DNA of 64,000 nucleotides. Origin: Triatoma infestans (taxonomy: Eukaryota; Arthropoda; Insecta; Hemiptera; Reduviidae). The notes below the pieces were generated by a model, which searched no databases, was not told the DNA's origin, and saw nothing but the letters and a program-made list of their open reading frames with translations. How positions within the stretch are numbered: position 1 is the stretch's first letter; the number at the start of each line of letters is the position of its first letter. This document shows, in pieces, positions 9,078-20,879 of this stretch. The translations under genes and the position numbers were made by a program. Location of the stretch: positions 93,842 through 157,841 of the forward strand of contig JAAEAF010000671.1 in the NCBI GenBank assembly GCA_011037195.1, given 5' to 3'.

Positions 9078-12000
9078 ATGGCGATCAAGATGGTGCAGGC
9101 GAACCTCCACCATGCAAGGGCCGCTTCGGCCGTGCTTAGTAGGAGGTTCGACAGGGAGGGGCTACATGTAGCCCTACTGCAGGAGCCGTGGTGCCATGGG
9201 GGGATCGTCCGAGGACTGCATCCGAAATTTGGGAAGGTGCTGTACACAAGTCTGTAAGTAGACCCCGAGCGTGTATAGTGCATAGTAACAAGGTGAGCTG
9301 TGGATTAATACCGGAGCTGTGCTCCACCGATTTTGTTACAGCTCTCCTAACTATCAACACCGAAGAGGGAGCGGAAAGGCTGGTTATTAGCTCTGCGTAC
9401 TTCCCCGGTGATGAGGATTTCCCCCTCTGTCTACTGAGAAGAGTAATGGACTACTGCAGAGGTGGGAACTTGCAGCTGGTGCTGGGATGCGACGCCAACG
9501 CGCACAACACTGCCTGGGGGAGCACCGATATCAACCAAAGGGGTAAGTACCTTTATGAATTCATTACTGGTGAAGGGTTGCATGTAGCCAATGTAGGCTT
9601 GGAACCAACTTTCGTGACTGCAGCTAGGAGGGAGGTGCTGGATGTGACGCTAGCCTCGCGCTGTATGTTGAGCAAAATTGCTCACTGGCATGTATCAAGT
9701 GAGCCATCGTGCTCGGATCATAGGCACATAAGGTTTGATATATGCACTCCACCATTGGTCATTACCAGGCTTCGAAGCCCGAGGGAGACCAACTGGGAGG
9801 GATTTGTTGGGAGTCTCAGTGAGTCTCTCGGTGACCTTAAAGTGGATGTACGGACAATAGGAAGTCTGGGACGGGCAGTGGCACAGGTAACCGAGGCGAT
9901 TTTGGACGCTTACAGGGAAAACTGTCCGGAGAGGGAAAGGCCTAATAGGTCGAAGACGGTCTGGTGGAATGATCACCTCGAGAGAAGGAGGAGAGAGGTG
10001 AGAAGGCTGTTTAACAAAGCCAAAATCAACCAAGACTGGGCATCGTATAGAAGGGTACTGACGCAGTATAATGTCGAAATAAGGAAGGCCAAGCGTAAAG
10101 CCTGGCGAAGATTCTGTGAGGACGTAGCAGACACTTCGGAGTGCGCGAGAATCCACAGAATCTTAGCAAGAGAAGGTACTGCGGACAGGGTAGGGTTCCT
10201 GAAGAAAGATGACGGAACCTACACTAACTCGAAGAGGAGTCGCTGGAGTTGCTCATGAGCACACATTTCCCAGGGTCCTCTTATGGAGAGGCCCCTTCAG
10301 AGGTTGAGGGGCTGAGAAGGCCTGGTCGGGCGGATTGGAAAATCGCGAATCATGTCATACAGCCGAATAGGCTAAGATGGGCGATTGGAAGATTCAAGCC
10401 CTATAAAGCACCAGGCGTGGATGGAATTTACCCCGTCTTCCTGCAGAAGGCGGTGGAGGTGTTGACACCACACCTATGTAGGATCTTTAGAGGCTGTTTG
10501 GCCTGGGGATTCATACCGATAGAATGGCAACAGGTGAAGGTCGTGTTCCTCCCGAAAGTAGGGAGATCGGTAGATCAAACGCCAAAGTCGTTTAGGCCAA
10601 TAAGCCTGTCCTCCTTTCTGTTGAAGGTGATGGAGAGGATGGTTGACAGGTTTATAAGGGACGAGATTTTGAGGATTAATCCTCTCAATAATCGCCAATA
10701 TGCCTATCAGGCAGGGAAGTCCGTAGATTTGGCTCTGGACGACCTAAATAGGCTATCCAGAAGTCGCTTGACGACAAGGAAATTGCGGTAGTCACCTTTT
10801 TGGATATAGAGGGCGCTTTCAATAATGTGTCCTCAGAGTCTCTTGTTGGTGCACTGACAAGAAGGGGCACGCCCCCTACAATTAGTCAGTGGATAAGGAC
10901 TAGTCTTTTGGGAAGGACTAATATAGCCACCATCGACAATTCATCTCTTGTGGCCAGGGTGAGTAGAGGCTGTCCGCAGGGAGGCGTTTTGTCGCCATTG
11001 CTGTGGACGTTGTTAGCCGATGACATCCTGACCAAATTAACCGCGGAAGGCTTTCATTGCCTAGGGTTCGCGGACGATCTGGCGATCGTGGTGAGGGGGC
11101 GGTTCGCGGTAACCGTCTCGGAGCGCACTTAGGGGGCGCTCAATATTGTGAACAAATGGTGTAGAGCGGAGGGTCACTCCATCAATCCCCACAAACCTCA
11201 AGTGGTTCCTTTTACAAGGAAGAGAAATTTACAAGGCTTACAACAGCCAATGCTCGGAGGGGTCGTGATCCCCTTTGCCATGGAAGCCAAATATTTGGGG
11301 GTCATTTTTGACCGAAGGCTGACATGGAATTCCCATATTAATATCACCGCACACAAAGCCAAAATCGCCATGGGTAGGTGCAGGAGGCTATGCGGTAAAA
11401 GTTGGGGATTAAGTCCGAAGATGGCTCTGTGGATTTATACCTGTGTCGTGAGACCAATGGTAACCCACGGGGCGGTGGCGTGGTGGACAAAGACCTTGCA
11501 GATGGGGGGAGCACTCGGAAGTATTCAAAGGCTGGCCTGTTTGAGTACGACGGGTGCCATGGTGACTACCCCCACTGCGGCCTTGGAGGTCCTGTTAAAC
11601 CTTCCACCACTCCACAACTACGTCCAAGGCGTTGCAAGAGCAGTTGTGGCACGACTACAACAGGGACAAGCGCCCATTTATCCCAGGCACACTGGGAAGC
11701 ATCAAGACCTATGGGAGGAGCTGGAGGCGGACCCGATTTTGGGCCTGCCTACGGATATAATGACTCCTAGGTATGACTTCCAAAAACCCTTCAAAGTCTT
11801 GATATTAGACAGAGGGGCATGGAAGAATGGGCCGCCAATTACAGGCGAATCTATGTGGTACACGGACGGGTCCAAGATGGGTGACGGAGTGGGAGCCGGA
11901 AGGTACGGGGCTCATCCGAGATGCAATATCTCGGTGAGCCTGAGAAGGCTAGCTACGGTCTTTCAGGCGGAGCTAGTCGCGATTATTATCTGCGCCGCCG

Positions 12001-12683
12001 AAATAAGAAGACGCGGAGTGCATAACTCCAGAGTCGTCATTTATTCGGATAGCCAGGCTGCTCTGCGGGCAATTGACTCGTGGGAGATCAGCTCAAGGCT
12101 GGTGTGGGACTGCCTAGTAAGAGAAATTAGTAGCCATAATAAGGTCTTCCTGGTTTGGGTACCTGGGCACTCGGGTCACAGAGGCAATGAGGCGGCGGAC
12201 CGCCTGGCCCGGGAGGGTTCAATGGGAGCGCTTATCGGGCCGGAGCCGTTCTGTGGTGTCTCAAGATGCCTCAGGAGTGCATCCATTAAGCTATGGATGC
12301 AGGACCGATCAAGGGAATGGTGGGTCAAAACTCCAGGCCAGAGACAGGCGAAAAAGTTTATCTATAGCTACTCGCCCAAGCTAACTGCAGAATTACTCCA
12401 ACTAGGCCGGGTGGCCATAAGGATAGCAGTTGGCATTCTCACTGGCCATTGTAGACTAAATAAGCACATGCATCGCATGGGCCTGGCAACGGATAGCCTG
12501 TGTAGGTTTTGTCAGGAAGAAGAGGAGACGGCACTGCATGTGGTATGTCAGTGCGAGGGGCTGGTCTGGCTAAGGTACCGCCTCTTTGGTAAAGAGAAGC
12601 TGGTGCCAACAAGCCTCAGCCAGGGCCCTCTCTCGGACCTATTAAGTCTTCTAAGGCAAGCAGGACTCGAGAGGGTGCTCTGA
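9078..12683 (+). pseudogene. ORF2: APE endonuclease, reverse transcriptase, RNase H
   Basis: ATG 9078 follows the ORF1 stop by one base. The N-terminus reads KMVQANLHHARAA and LLQEPW (endonuclease start). After a shift near 9225 come GCDANAHNTAWGS, EPTFVTAARREVLDVTLAS and SDHRHIRF, the catalytic Asp/Asn and His motifs of APE-type nucleases. A shift near 10230 leads to the RT domain: KAPGVDGI, SFRPISLSSFLLKVMER, then after a shift near 10770 FLDIEGAFNNV, GCPQGGVLSPLLW and GFADDLAIV, so the catalytic Asp residues are retained. TAG at 11130-11132 interrupts the frame. The last 511 codons hold RNase H (WYTDGSK, FQAELVAI, YSDSQAAL, VPGHSGHRGNEAAD) and a terminal CRFCQEEEETALHVVCQC cluster. There are three frameshifts and one nonsense codon. 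Confidence 0.9.
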
Positions 12684-12853
12684 TGGCGGGTGCTCTGATT
12701 GACCACCTGGGAGCCCCCCCCCAATTCCACAGTTCGGTTAAGGACAGGATAGGGGGAGGGTCTCCAACTAGGGGGGTGCCACAATAGATCCTTGGGGTGT
12801 CGCGGTGGCGTAGGCTGAATAGCCATTCCCCCGGTAGAATCTATCTATCTATC
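12684..12853 (+). other. 3' UTR and (ATCT)n tail of the R1 element
   Basis: About 150 bp of C/G-rich 3' UTR ends in GTAGAATCTATCTATCTATC, a tetranucleotide tail instead of poly(A), directly before the right target duplication. Confidence 0.75.
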
Positions 12854-12865
12854 TATTTAATATAT
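12854..12865. repeat. 12-bp target site duplication, right
   Basis: TATTTAATATAT, identical to 7148-7159. Confidence 0.8.
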
Positions 12866-12898
12866 TGTAAAACTCCACTGGATTTTTACAGAGTGATT

Positions 12899-13506
12899 CC
12901 TGAAGTAGTGTTCTGGTTTGGGAAGCAGAATGCATATGCTTAGTTGTTTGAAAGCATAAGTCAGACTGTACTAAGGAATGCTCTCTCTCTAGCGGGGGGG
13001 ATTTTCTTTTACAAAAGAGTTAACCTAACGGGTTTTTTGTGCCTTTGTTTCCCTACTAGCAATGACCCCCAAATTACAGTACCTGACTCTAAATACACTC
13101 TTTTTGAAGGTAAATTCACTATTTATTATATTAACAATTAGATTTTTCAAAGTATAAAATATTTTAAACTATTTTTCAACTATTATTTTTCTATTTCGTT
13201 CTTCCCTGAAGTGTTCTGGCTTTGGAAGCAGAATGCAGACTGTATTGTTTGAAAGCAGAAAGCAGACTGTCTCAAGGAATGCCCTTTTTAACAAAACAGT
13301 TGGCCAAGTAGCATTGTATTAATTTAACGGGTTTTTGTGCCTTTGTTTCCCTAAGCAATGACCTAGATTGTTGTATACCTGACTCTAAATACACTCTTTT
13401 TGAAGATAAATTCACTATTTAATATATTAACAAAATTAGATTTTTCAAACTATAAAATATTCTAAACTATTTTTCAAAACTATTATTTTTCTATTTTGTT
13501 CTTCCA
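12899..13506. repeat. ~300-bp tandem duplication (two copies)
   Basis: Copy 1 at 12899-13203 and copy 2 at 13206-13506 align along their length. Shared blocks include GTTCTGG, GGAAGCAGAATGCA, TGTGCCTTTGTTTCCCTA, CTGACTCTAAATACACTCTT and TTTTTCTATTT(C/T)GTTCTTCC. The copies differ by many substitutions and short indels, so the duplication is not recent. No coding content is recognised; the 65-codon frame at 12944 is not conserved in copy 2. Confidence 0.85.
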
Positions 13507-13621
13507 CAACACAGAGAAAGGGTGAGATCAAGTTTTCCTGTAAAGCACCATTTCAATTTATCTTACTATTCAGTCAACTATATAATATTAATAAAAAAAT
13601 AAATGTGGTGCCAAATTTATG

Positions 13622-14420
13622 TGTTTATTATTATTGTACCGGGTGCCTGATAGCGTGGGACCTAAGCCTATATGGCTTTTATCCCTCCGATTGCTTCCAT
13701 ATCCCCTTAAATAGTCTCCCCCGGTGGCTTACCGGTCAATCTACAACTTCCCAAGATATCCTTGAACTCCAACTCGCCCAGGCATTCCTGCGAGAGTGGT
13801 GCCCTCCCAAATACGCGAAACATAGTACCAGCGTAACGGGGACACTGTCATAAATAGTGGGACACCGTTTCCCTGACTCCGTCGTCTTAGTTCTAACAAA
13901 TGGGACTAGACGTCCTCCCTACGTTAAACACGTGACTATACACCCAAGTGTGTCCAGTCACTACCCCTACCAAGGTCCTCAGACTTGTCCTACTAAGGGA
14001 CAGGAGATACTCCGAAGCTCCCTGCTTAATTCCTTTAATAAATCTTTTAGCTTGGAGGCACCCCTGCGTGTCCCCCCAGCATTTCTTCAAGACTCTCATC
14101 TCCCAAAATCTAATCTGTTTGTCGCGAAACTTCTTCGTGACGGCAAGGGCTGGTTCAGGACCACAAAATGGTAATGATGATCTCTCCTTAGCCAACTGAT
14201 CCGCCCTCTCATTGCTCTCTATTCCCGAATGTCCGGGTATCCAATAGAGACGCACCTTACCTCTCCGTGCCAAAGCATTAAGCCTTCTTCTACATTCTGC
14301 CACTAGTTTCGAGCTCCACCATGGCTTGTCAAAGCCCTCAGTGCGGCCTGACTATCAGAGAAAATCCGCACCTCTTCGATCTCTCCCTGCCACTCCACCA
14401 CAAGGCGGCATTATGTGTTT
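13622..14420 (-). pseudogene. R1-like retrotransposon fragment (family 2): RNase H to 3' end
   Basis: 5' truncated near 14420. On the minus strand it has IFSDSQ, the 14303-13893 frame with LYWIPGHSGIESNERADQLA (RNase H His/Asp motif), PFCGPEPALAVTKKFRDKQI, and LVGVVTGH. The Cys/His tail follows in broken frames, then a 3' UTR ending at about 13622 with an AATAATAATAA tail. The same family, with an open frame, lies at 63156-64000. Frameshifts beyond 13893 make this copy a pseudogene. Confidence 0.8.
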
Positions 14421-15719
14421 GAAGAAATCATTCCACCGGAAGTGTAACATTAATGAACAGTTTTTTCAATTGTTTGTGGCTACCACCAGATTTCGAGATT
14501 TCGTTAAGCTAGGCATTATAACCATATATATATATATAACCATAACTATATATATATATAGTTTTCCTACAGTTTTCCCCGAGTAAAAGGGAAGTGAAGT
14601 AAATCCCATCATCGACGTGCTTCCTGGAAACGATTTCAAGTAACGCCAGGAACGCCCAAACTTCTGATCAGAGAAAACAGAGCCCTATGAATTTCGAACT
14701 ATCTTATCAAAGCAAGACAATTGATGTGTTTACTTCAGCCGTGGCAGGAGCAAGCACGGATAATTTTCAAAACTACACAATAAACAATAGATATATCATC
14801 TATTCTTTGAAAAAAAGACACCAAGTTGCATCTGCTATAATTGCCATAAGAACGGAAATTACCTTAGAAAGTTCCTAGTCACACATATTACGTCACCACC
14901 ATTTCTCTAAAAACTTCATATAAGATGAACCACCTTAAAACTCAATTTTGGTATCTGAATTGAATGCAACATTTCCATTCAGGGCAAACAGAAAAACATA
15001 ATACATTTCTGTTTAATTGTGAATTTTCTAGATTGGAAGAAAGAAAATGTCTGAGATAATATAACTCTGAATTTTACGAAATTTAAAGTAATTTAAGTTA
15101 TTTAGACAAATTAATTGAAGTAAACATTACATTAACAAATTATATAATCTATTATTTTAAATATAATACAATATTTGTGAGTAAGTTCATTGTTTTAATA
15201 TTTCATGGGTTAATGAAACTGGGATATTTCAAGGATATTTTACTTTATATAACAGTATAACGTAAACAATATATTATTATTGTATATTGTTTTAAATTTA
15301 GGTTGTTATTTTTGTTACATTTCTATTTGTTGCTAATTTATTACAAGTTATTTACTATTAATATTCTTATGCCCATAACTAGCCCAGTTTTACCTTTAAA
15401 AGTTTGCAATCATTTATTTATTTATATAAAAGTAAAACTATAATTTTGTGAAGAATGTCTTGAATGATCTATAATTTTATAATTTAACAAAATCTTAGGC
15501 CTGTACATAAATGATTACTCACTAATTTTTTACAGAATAATATAAACTATACTGCTTTTTCTTTGTTAACTTTTATTTTGATTTCTCTATACTACTGGGA
15601 AATATATTGCCATAGCTAGGAAAAAGGAATTTTCAGTTCGTTTAATGCTTTAAAGGGCGTAAGCAGCTATAATGAGTGCAAAGCAGCTCCTTGAGCGTCT
15701 GCAAGCCCTTTGTTAAATT
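14421..15719. other. AT-rich non-coding region
   Basis: Nothing recognisable. A TA microsatellite lies at about 14524-14562. Two short frames (14326-14586, 14687-14878) have no motif. Confidence 0.55.
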
Positions 15720-16017
15720 TTTCTCATTGGATGTTGGATTGTTTCTCGGAGCCCCACAGTTCGGTTCCATAGGTCCAGATAGGTCTCAGCAGTGTTTTGG
15801 TGTTTTGTATAGTTATTTTGTTTGGTACGTTCATGATCACCGTCCAAGCACTCTTCGTAGTTGTCCAGTATGTAAAGTGAAAGTAATCTGTTGGCATTAT
15901 CTGTTGGCATTTGTTTTCATTCAATCTTATTTTCCATTTTTTACACCAAGAGAAGATGAGATCAAGAAGTTTGAGCAAGATTAGGATTTGCAGATAATAT
16001 TGATACAAATTAACCAT
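15720..16017 (-). pseudogene. Jockey-like RT C-terminal fragment
   Basis: The minus strand reads WCKKWKIRLNENKCQ, then, after a frame-disturbed gap, LLRPIWTYGTELWGSEKQSN. The pairing of K-W-K-x-N-xx-K-(T/C) with RPIWTYGxxLWG is characteristic of the thumb region of Jockey-clade reverse transcriptases. Both ends are truncated; there is no RNase H, no tail and no target duplication that I can see. Confidence 0.65.
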
Positions 16018-16819
16018 GCAGATATTGCGTTCAGAGCTTCGGCTATACCATACTGCCTAATATTGCATTAAGTATATAATGCATATTACTACAATATCAT
16101 ATTATAAACAGGTAGCATATTAATGAAAGCTAGAGATGATGTTAGAGATATCTAAGATTCATAATTCAGCAGAAGAAATTCTAAATAAATGCCAAAAATA
16201 TTGTTAAGATGCGATTGAGATAGCATATACCTTCCAAGCTTCTTAGCTTGGAGTGAACCCATGCAATGACGCTCTTCGTAGAAGATTTATTTTCTAATGA
16301 GCTGTTTCTTAATAGTTTCCAAGTTGTTGAATATTGAGATAGTCACTAGTAAAATCATAATCACAATGGTGAGCTAAGGTGAAACAACGTTTAAACCAAA
16401 ATAATTTCTTTTTAATTATCTCAAGAGCAGTGATTTTTGGAAAGCGATGGTCAAGATGAAACTGATTTATAAGATTGGCAACAAAATATGTTAAGATATT
16501 TACTGATTTCGATATTAAGATATTTATTTGTAATAGATCGCTTGGATGCCTTTTCTAAAGCCTCTATAGCGTTGCAAAATTGAGAAGAAGTTTAAAGCAA
16601 TTAGGCAATTAAATTCGATTTTATACAATCCTGCATATTTATAGAAGGAAAAAGAGGCTAATCTGCAGAATGCAGAAAGTTCGCGGGATATACAATTTGG
16701 GCGATGACAATTGTCGAAATGGATTACTGAAGAAGTTGGCCTTGAACTGGAAGAAGTAAATAGAAATAAATTGAAATAGATTTTATATTTTAAATTATAA
16801 AAAGAAGTATACGACACCG
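16018..16819. other. AT-rich non-coding region
   Basis: No gene seen. The 97-codon minus frame at 16524-16817 is low complexity and has no motif. Confidence 0.5.
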
Positions 16820-17212
16820 TTACAAGAGAGGTCAGAGAACTCGGCCATTCTTGTCTTTTAACCCCTTCTAGAGATCAAATATAAAGGACAAGAAGAGCAT
16901 TGTTTGACCAATCGTCTCACAGCATTCAACGAAAGAGACGATATTAATGCTATTCATTCAATGAAAGAGAACATCATTGCCAATTATAAGTGTTAAAACA
17001 TTTGAGTTTAGCAACAGTTTCTATATAATTATAAACTTATTATTACGAATTATTATAAAGTGTTTAACTTCATTTAGAAATCATATAATCATTTTAAACC
17101 AATGTCGACTTCTTCTTTATATCTTAATATATCTCTCTTCTCTAAAACATATGCACACATAAGCCCTTTAAATACCGCTCACGCTACACATTACACTCAA
17201 CCAATAACATTA
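16820..17212 (+). repeat. LTR-like repeat, copy 1
   Basis: Starts near CCGTTACAAGAGA and ends near CAACCAATAACATTACA. It aligns along its whole length with 35325-36325 once the insertion in that copy is removed: AACTC/TGGCCA, CCCCTTCTAGA, CATTTGAGTTTA, ACTTCATTTAGA and CCGCTC(A/G)CGCTAC-type blocks are shared. Its 3' half is also shared with copies at 7.0, 48.3 and 57.6 kb. There is no coding region, so it is probably a solo LTR. The terminal dinucleotides and target duplication are not clear. Confidence 0.45.
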
Positions 17213-18828
17213 CAGTCCTTCAATATTGAAGAAAATTTCCATCAACTTAATTAAATCGTAATGGAGGTTAAAGGAAATGTGGTTGAGAAAATTGTTTAGA
17301 AAATATTAACTGATATGACCTTGTAACAAGAATGCAAAAAAAAAAAAATTATGAACTGGCAGCCGGGGAATAATAAGCTATAGGAGAAAGGTCTAGGAAA
17401 CACTAGCTATCCATGAGGAAGTATCTGCAAGCTGGGTAGGACTTTGAGAAGGGAGTTAGTATGATATGAGGTCTGAGAAGGCAACCAGGTAGAAAATAAC
17501 ATAAAGTGATTCTTCCAGGAATATAAAAATTGACTTTAGAGGAATACAACAAAATTGTAAGTCGATCCGTTTCCATGGATATTATTTCTCTGAAGAATAT
17601 TTTCGGAGCTTTACTGATGATAGTAATTTTAGCTTTTCTGATCCTAGTGAAAATAATTTTTATTTGCATGATTCAAAACAGTAGAAAGATATAATATTAC
17701 CTCTAATTATATTTCTTATGAAATAAAAACAAGTAGGCTTGTATTTATTTATTTATTAATAAAACAAAGATTACGCGAGTAAACCAGTTAGCAGAAACAA
17801 GCAAGATTGGTGCGAAAAAGAAAAAAAAAAGGTGTCTGATAAGTGAACGAGCCTCCTGTTGTTTGCGGTTGTAACAAGTTTGCAAGCGAACAGCACAGAC
17901 AGACACATGTGTGTGCGCGCGCGAGTCTAAACCTTGACCTTGTGGGCCAGAACAGAATGGCAAGCAGTCCCACCAGTTCCGCTATAACATGCCACAATCC
18001 TCTCACTTTTGTTATAGCAGCGCTGGTGTAGTGCTACACAACCCACTTGCCTAGTGATCTATAATCCTTTCACCTATAGTTTAATAAATAACTCTGCATA
18101 GCATTAATATTTTCTTCTTTTTTTATATTATGGTAAATAATTATTATATGCATTATGATAAATATATATTTATTTCAATTTCTAAATGTAGATAGATAAA
18201 TATCACTCTGATTGGAAATATATGATTATATCAATCGATTGTTTAAATGTTATATTTATTATATATATTTAAAAGAAATGAACTTTGGCAACTTTGGTAG
18301 ATATGTATTAATGATTAAGATATAAACAATAAATAAATACTTCGGAAACAGGTTTTTCTTGCAAGTTTAAAAGATCACTGAGCTAAGATACCGCATTTTA
18401 AAATTGTTTGATTCAAACTTATCTTTACTCATTTATTTTTAATTGGTTAATTTTAATGAGTAGCATTTTATTTTAATAACTTCAATGAAGAAGGAATAGA
18501 AGACTTTATCTCTAAGGCCTAACTGATATTTGCCTAACCAAAACTTTGGCATAAAATTGAATATATTTTATAATATAGTGCAGCTTACTGTGGTATGTAA
18601 TTTGGGCTTCAATCTCCTTTCCAAGAGAATGGTCTCTTCTAATTTCAGAAGCGTTCCAGTGGTCTTGAAATTTCTCGTAATCTTCGGCATTTCTCGTAAT
18701 TCGGCTCGTAATTTTTTCGTAACGAGCGGCAATTCTTGAACCTCGTTAGTTGAAAATGCCGACAGTTGTGTTAAACATATACCTGAACACAATTATTTAA
18801 AAAACCAGGAAACCAGGAAACGCCCATT
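17213..18828. other. Non-coding region, nothing recognised
   Basis: Frames at 17403-17669, 17745-18031 and 18530-18792 have no motif. A short CACATGTGTGTGCGCGCG tract lies near 17906. No repeat shared with the rest of the window was noticed. Confidence 0.5.
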
Positions 18829-20243
18829 GGGGCTCCGGACAGGGCTATTAGTGAGACGTTGCTGTGTCTTTTACGGAACTCTCTCAGGCATCTGGTTGGA
18901 TCCCTTACTGGATATTGTGGTTTAAGGAGACACCTCCTTAATGGGACTCATGCCGGATCCCTTTTGTAGAGTCTATGAACCAGGATTTAACTATTTCCTG
19001 TCAAAGCTCCATTTTAAAAATTTGATATGACCACAGATTTTTAATTTCCTCTTGTAGTAGTAAAGGGAAATTAGCTGATTTATTTGTCGAATGTCATCAT
19101 GCGAAATTGCAAACACTATTTGCAGTATTATTGTTAGCCATGTTTATATGGTTTCTGTAAAGTAGGGACTTTATTAATATCCCATAGAACCGGCAACAAG
19201 AGTTCCTTTTGGTTTTGTGGATTTCTAAATTTGATTGCGAGAGAGCGTCTTTGTATTCAGTTCAATGCTAGGTACGTTTGGCTTTATCAAAAAGTTTCTT
19301 ATCTTATTGAGCTGGTTATTCTACTACATGATATGGGCGTTTATTCAGAGTACATAATTAAAATGATGGATTGATTTATCAATTTTATTTCTGTCCCCTT
19401 AAGGCTCTAAACGTATCGCTTAGTGAATGGACCTCAATTTTCCAGACTGAGGTTTACACTATACTTTGTTGTATCTTGGATTGGAGGGTACGCAACACGA
19501 ACTTAAAAGGTGATTGTATCTACTCGGACAGCCAAGCTGCGCTGAAGGCGCCAAGTTCATGTGCCTTCACTTCCAGGTTGGTGCTAGAATGCTCTAACGG
19601 ACAGAAAAGCATTCTTCTTTGAAGGATGTGCTTCCAGTGTGGGTAGCAGGTCATGTGGGAATTTTTGGAATGAGGAGATGGATAGGTTTACCAAATTAGG
19701 CGCCTCTCACCCTTTCGTTGGTCCCGAGCTTGCTGTTGGCGTGTCTTCTGGCACATGTCTGTCAGTCTTCCAGTCATGGACAGCTTCGCAGCATTGATCA
19801 TTATGGATGGGCACAGTGGATTGTCGGCAGTCCAAGATGCCCATTGGGGATCCGACAGGGCTATTAGTGAAACGTTGCTGTGTCTTTCATGGAACACTCT
19901 CAGGCATTTGGTTGGATCCCTTACTGGATATTGTGGTTTAAGGAGACACCTCTTGGATCCCTTTTGTAGAGTCTATGAGGCAGAGAAGGAAACACCCATC
20001 TATTTTATGACCAGATCGCTTGGTACTTTTGGTCGGAACAGGATGTCTGTGGAAGAGCTTAGAGTATTTCCCTTTGAGGTCACTGTCCGATTTGTTCGCA
20101 TTGCCAATTTGTCGCATAATCCGGGTCTGAATATTTGTTCTAGACCCGGTTTGTTGTTCTTTTACTTGGGGTAGCTATATGGGCTCAAGTGGGGCTTTGT
20201 ATAGAGGAGAGTTTGGTCCCTTCACACAGACAAATAATAATTA
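18829..20243 (+). pseudogene. Non-LTR retrotransposon fragment (family 3): RNase H, C-terminus, 3' UTR
   Basis: The main part (about 19400-20243) reads SEWTSIFQTEVYTILCCI and CIYSDSQAALKA (RNase H Glu and Asp motifs). Broken frames then hold a VAGHVG-type His motif, NTLRHLVGSLTGYCGLRRHL and DPFCRVYEAEKETPI (Cys region). The 3' UTR contains GTTCTAGACCCGGTTTGTTG and ends in CAAATAATAATT. A partial copy of the C-terminal segment lies at 18829-18985, so this locus holds a duplicated piece of the element. The 3' UTR recurs at 28538-28738. All frames are broken. Confidence 0.7.
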
Positions 20244-20319
20244 CGGTTCTAAACCCGAAGTTAGTAATTACGTTTGCTGATGATTTCCTGGATTGCTTTA
20301 ATTAGGTTTAAATGGTTAT

Positions 20320-20570
20320 GACAAATATAAAGTGCTCTTCCGGGTCAAATCAATCCGTGCAAGATTTCTTTGACACATACCTGTTAGTTGTTCAGTTGCG
20401 ATGGTATTACTTAAATTTCATACCAAGTTTGAACTTTTTGTTTCCTACTCGGCGCAAATTAAAACATGTATTTTCCGGTCAAAACTCGGGTCGAAACTCA
20501 ATTTCGAAAATTTGGTAGTAACTCAATATTTCCTCTTAGGAGTATGGGAATAAGAGAAAGTAAAAATGCT
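20320..20570 (+). repeat. Family A/B repeat, 3' end only
   Basis: It has CTCTTCCGGGT, ACCAAGTTTGAAC, TTTTCCGGTCAAAACTC and the tail AGGAGTATGGGAATAAGAGAA. The head is missing. Confidence 0.6.
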
Positions 20571-20879
20571 AGTAAATTAGTAAATGATAAATAAAAAAAA
20601 AGTGGCGATTAGGGTTCCACTTGTAAAACACCCGATGTAACACGAGTATCTTCAGTGAAGCTTGTAAAGCAGGCATATTTGCATTATAAGGGATTATGTA
20701 TTTTTATTTCCAGGATCTATATAATTAATATTGAGGAACATTAAAAATACATTGCCGGAATGCGAAATAACTTATTGACCTAGGAAATATTCCAGTAAGT
20801 GAATGAGTCATGTTTTTTAGGTCACAAATACATAGTTATCTTTTTCTTTTTTTTAATTAATATAAATAAAGGTAAGGTG

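Larger units (their letters stand above)
7160..12853 (+). mobile_element. Full-length R1-clade non-LTR retrotransposon
   Basis: A 5.69-kb element, much richer in G+C than its AT-rich surroundings. In order it has a 5' UTR (7160-7642), ORF1 (7643-9076), ORF2 (9078-12683), a short 3' UTR and an (ATCT)n tail. ORF2 has the order endonuclease, reverse transcriptase, RNase H, Cys/His cluster. An exact 12-bp target duplication flanks it. It sits in an LTR-like repeat rather than in 28S rDNA, so it belongs to the dispersed members of the clade. Both ORFs carry frameshifts and ORF2 one nonsense codon, so this copy is not autonomous, but its length and target duplication suggest a fairly recent insertion. 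Confidence 0.9.

Noticed and set aside
8701..9283. Arg/Gly-rich frames of 63-156 codons over the end of ORF1 on both strands
   Set aside because: They are shadows of ORF1 and ORF2 in out-of-frame G+C-rich DNA; the ORF2 start at 9078 is supported by endonuclease motifs.
12838..12856. Independent ATCT microsatellite
   Set aside because: It lies exactly between the 3' UTR and the target duplication of the R1 element, so it is better read as the element's tail.
13857..14199. Plus-strand frames of 83-105 codons
   Set aside because: The opposite strand encodes RNase H motifs here, so these are antisense shadows.
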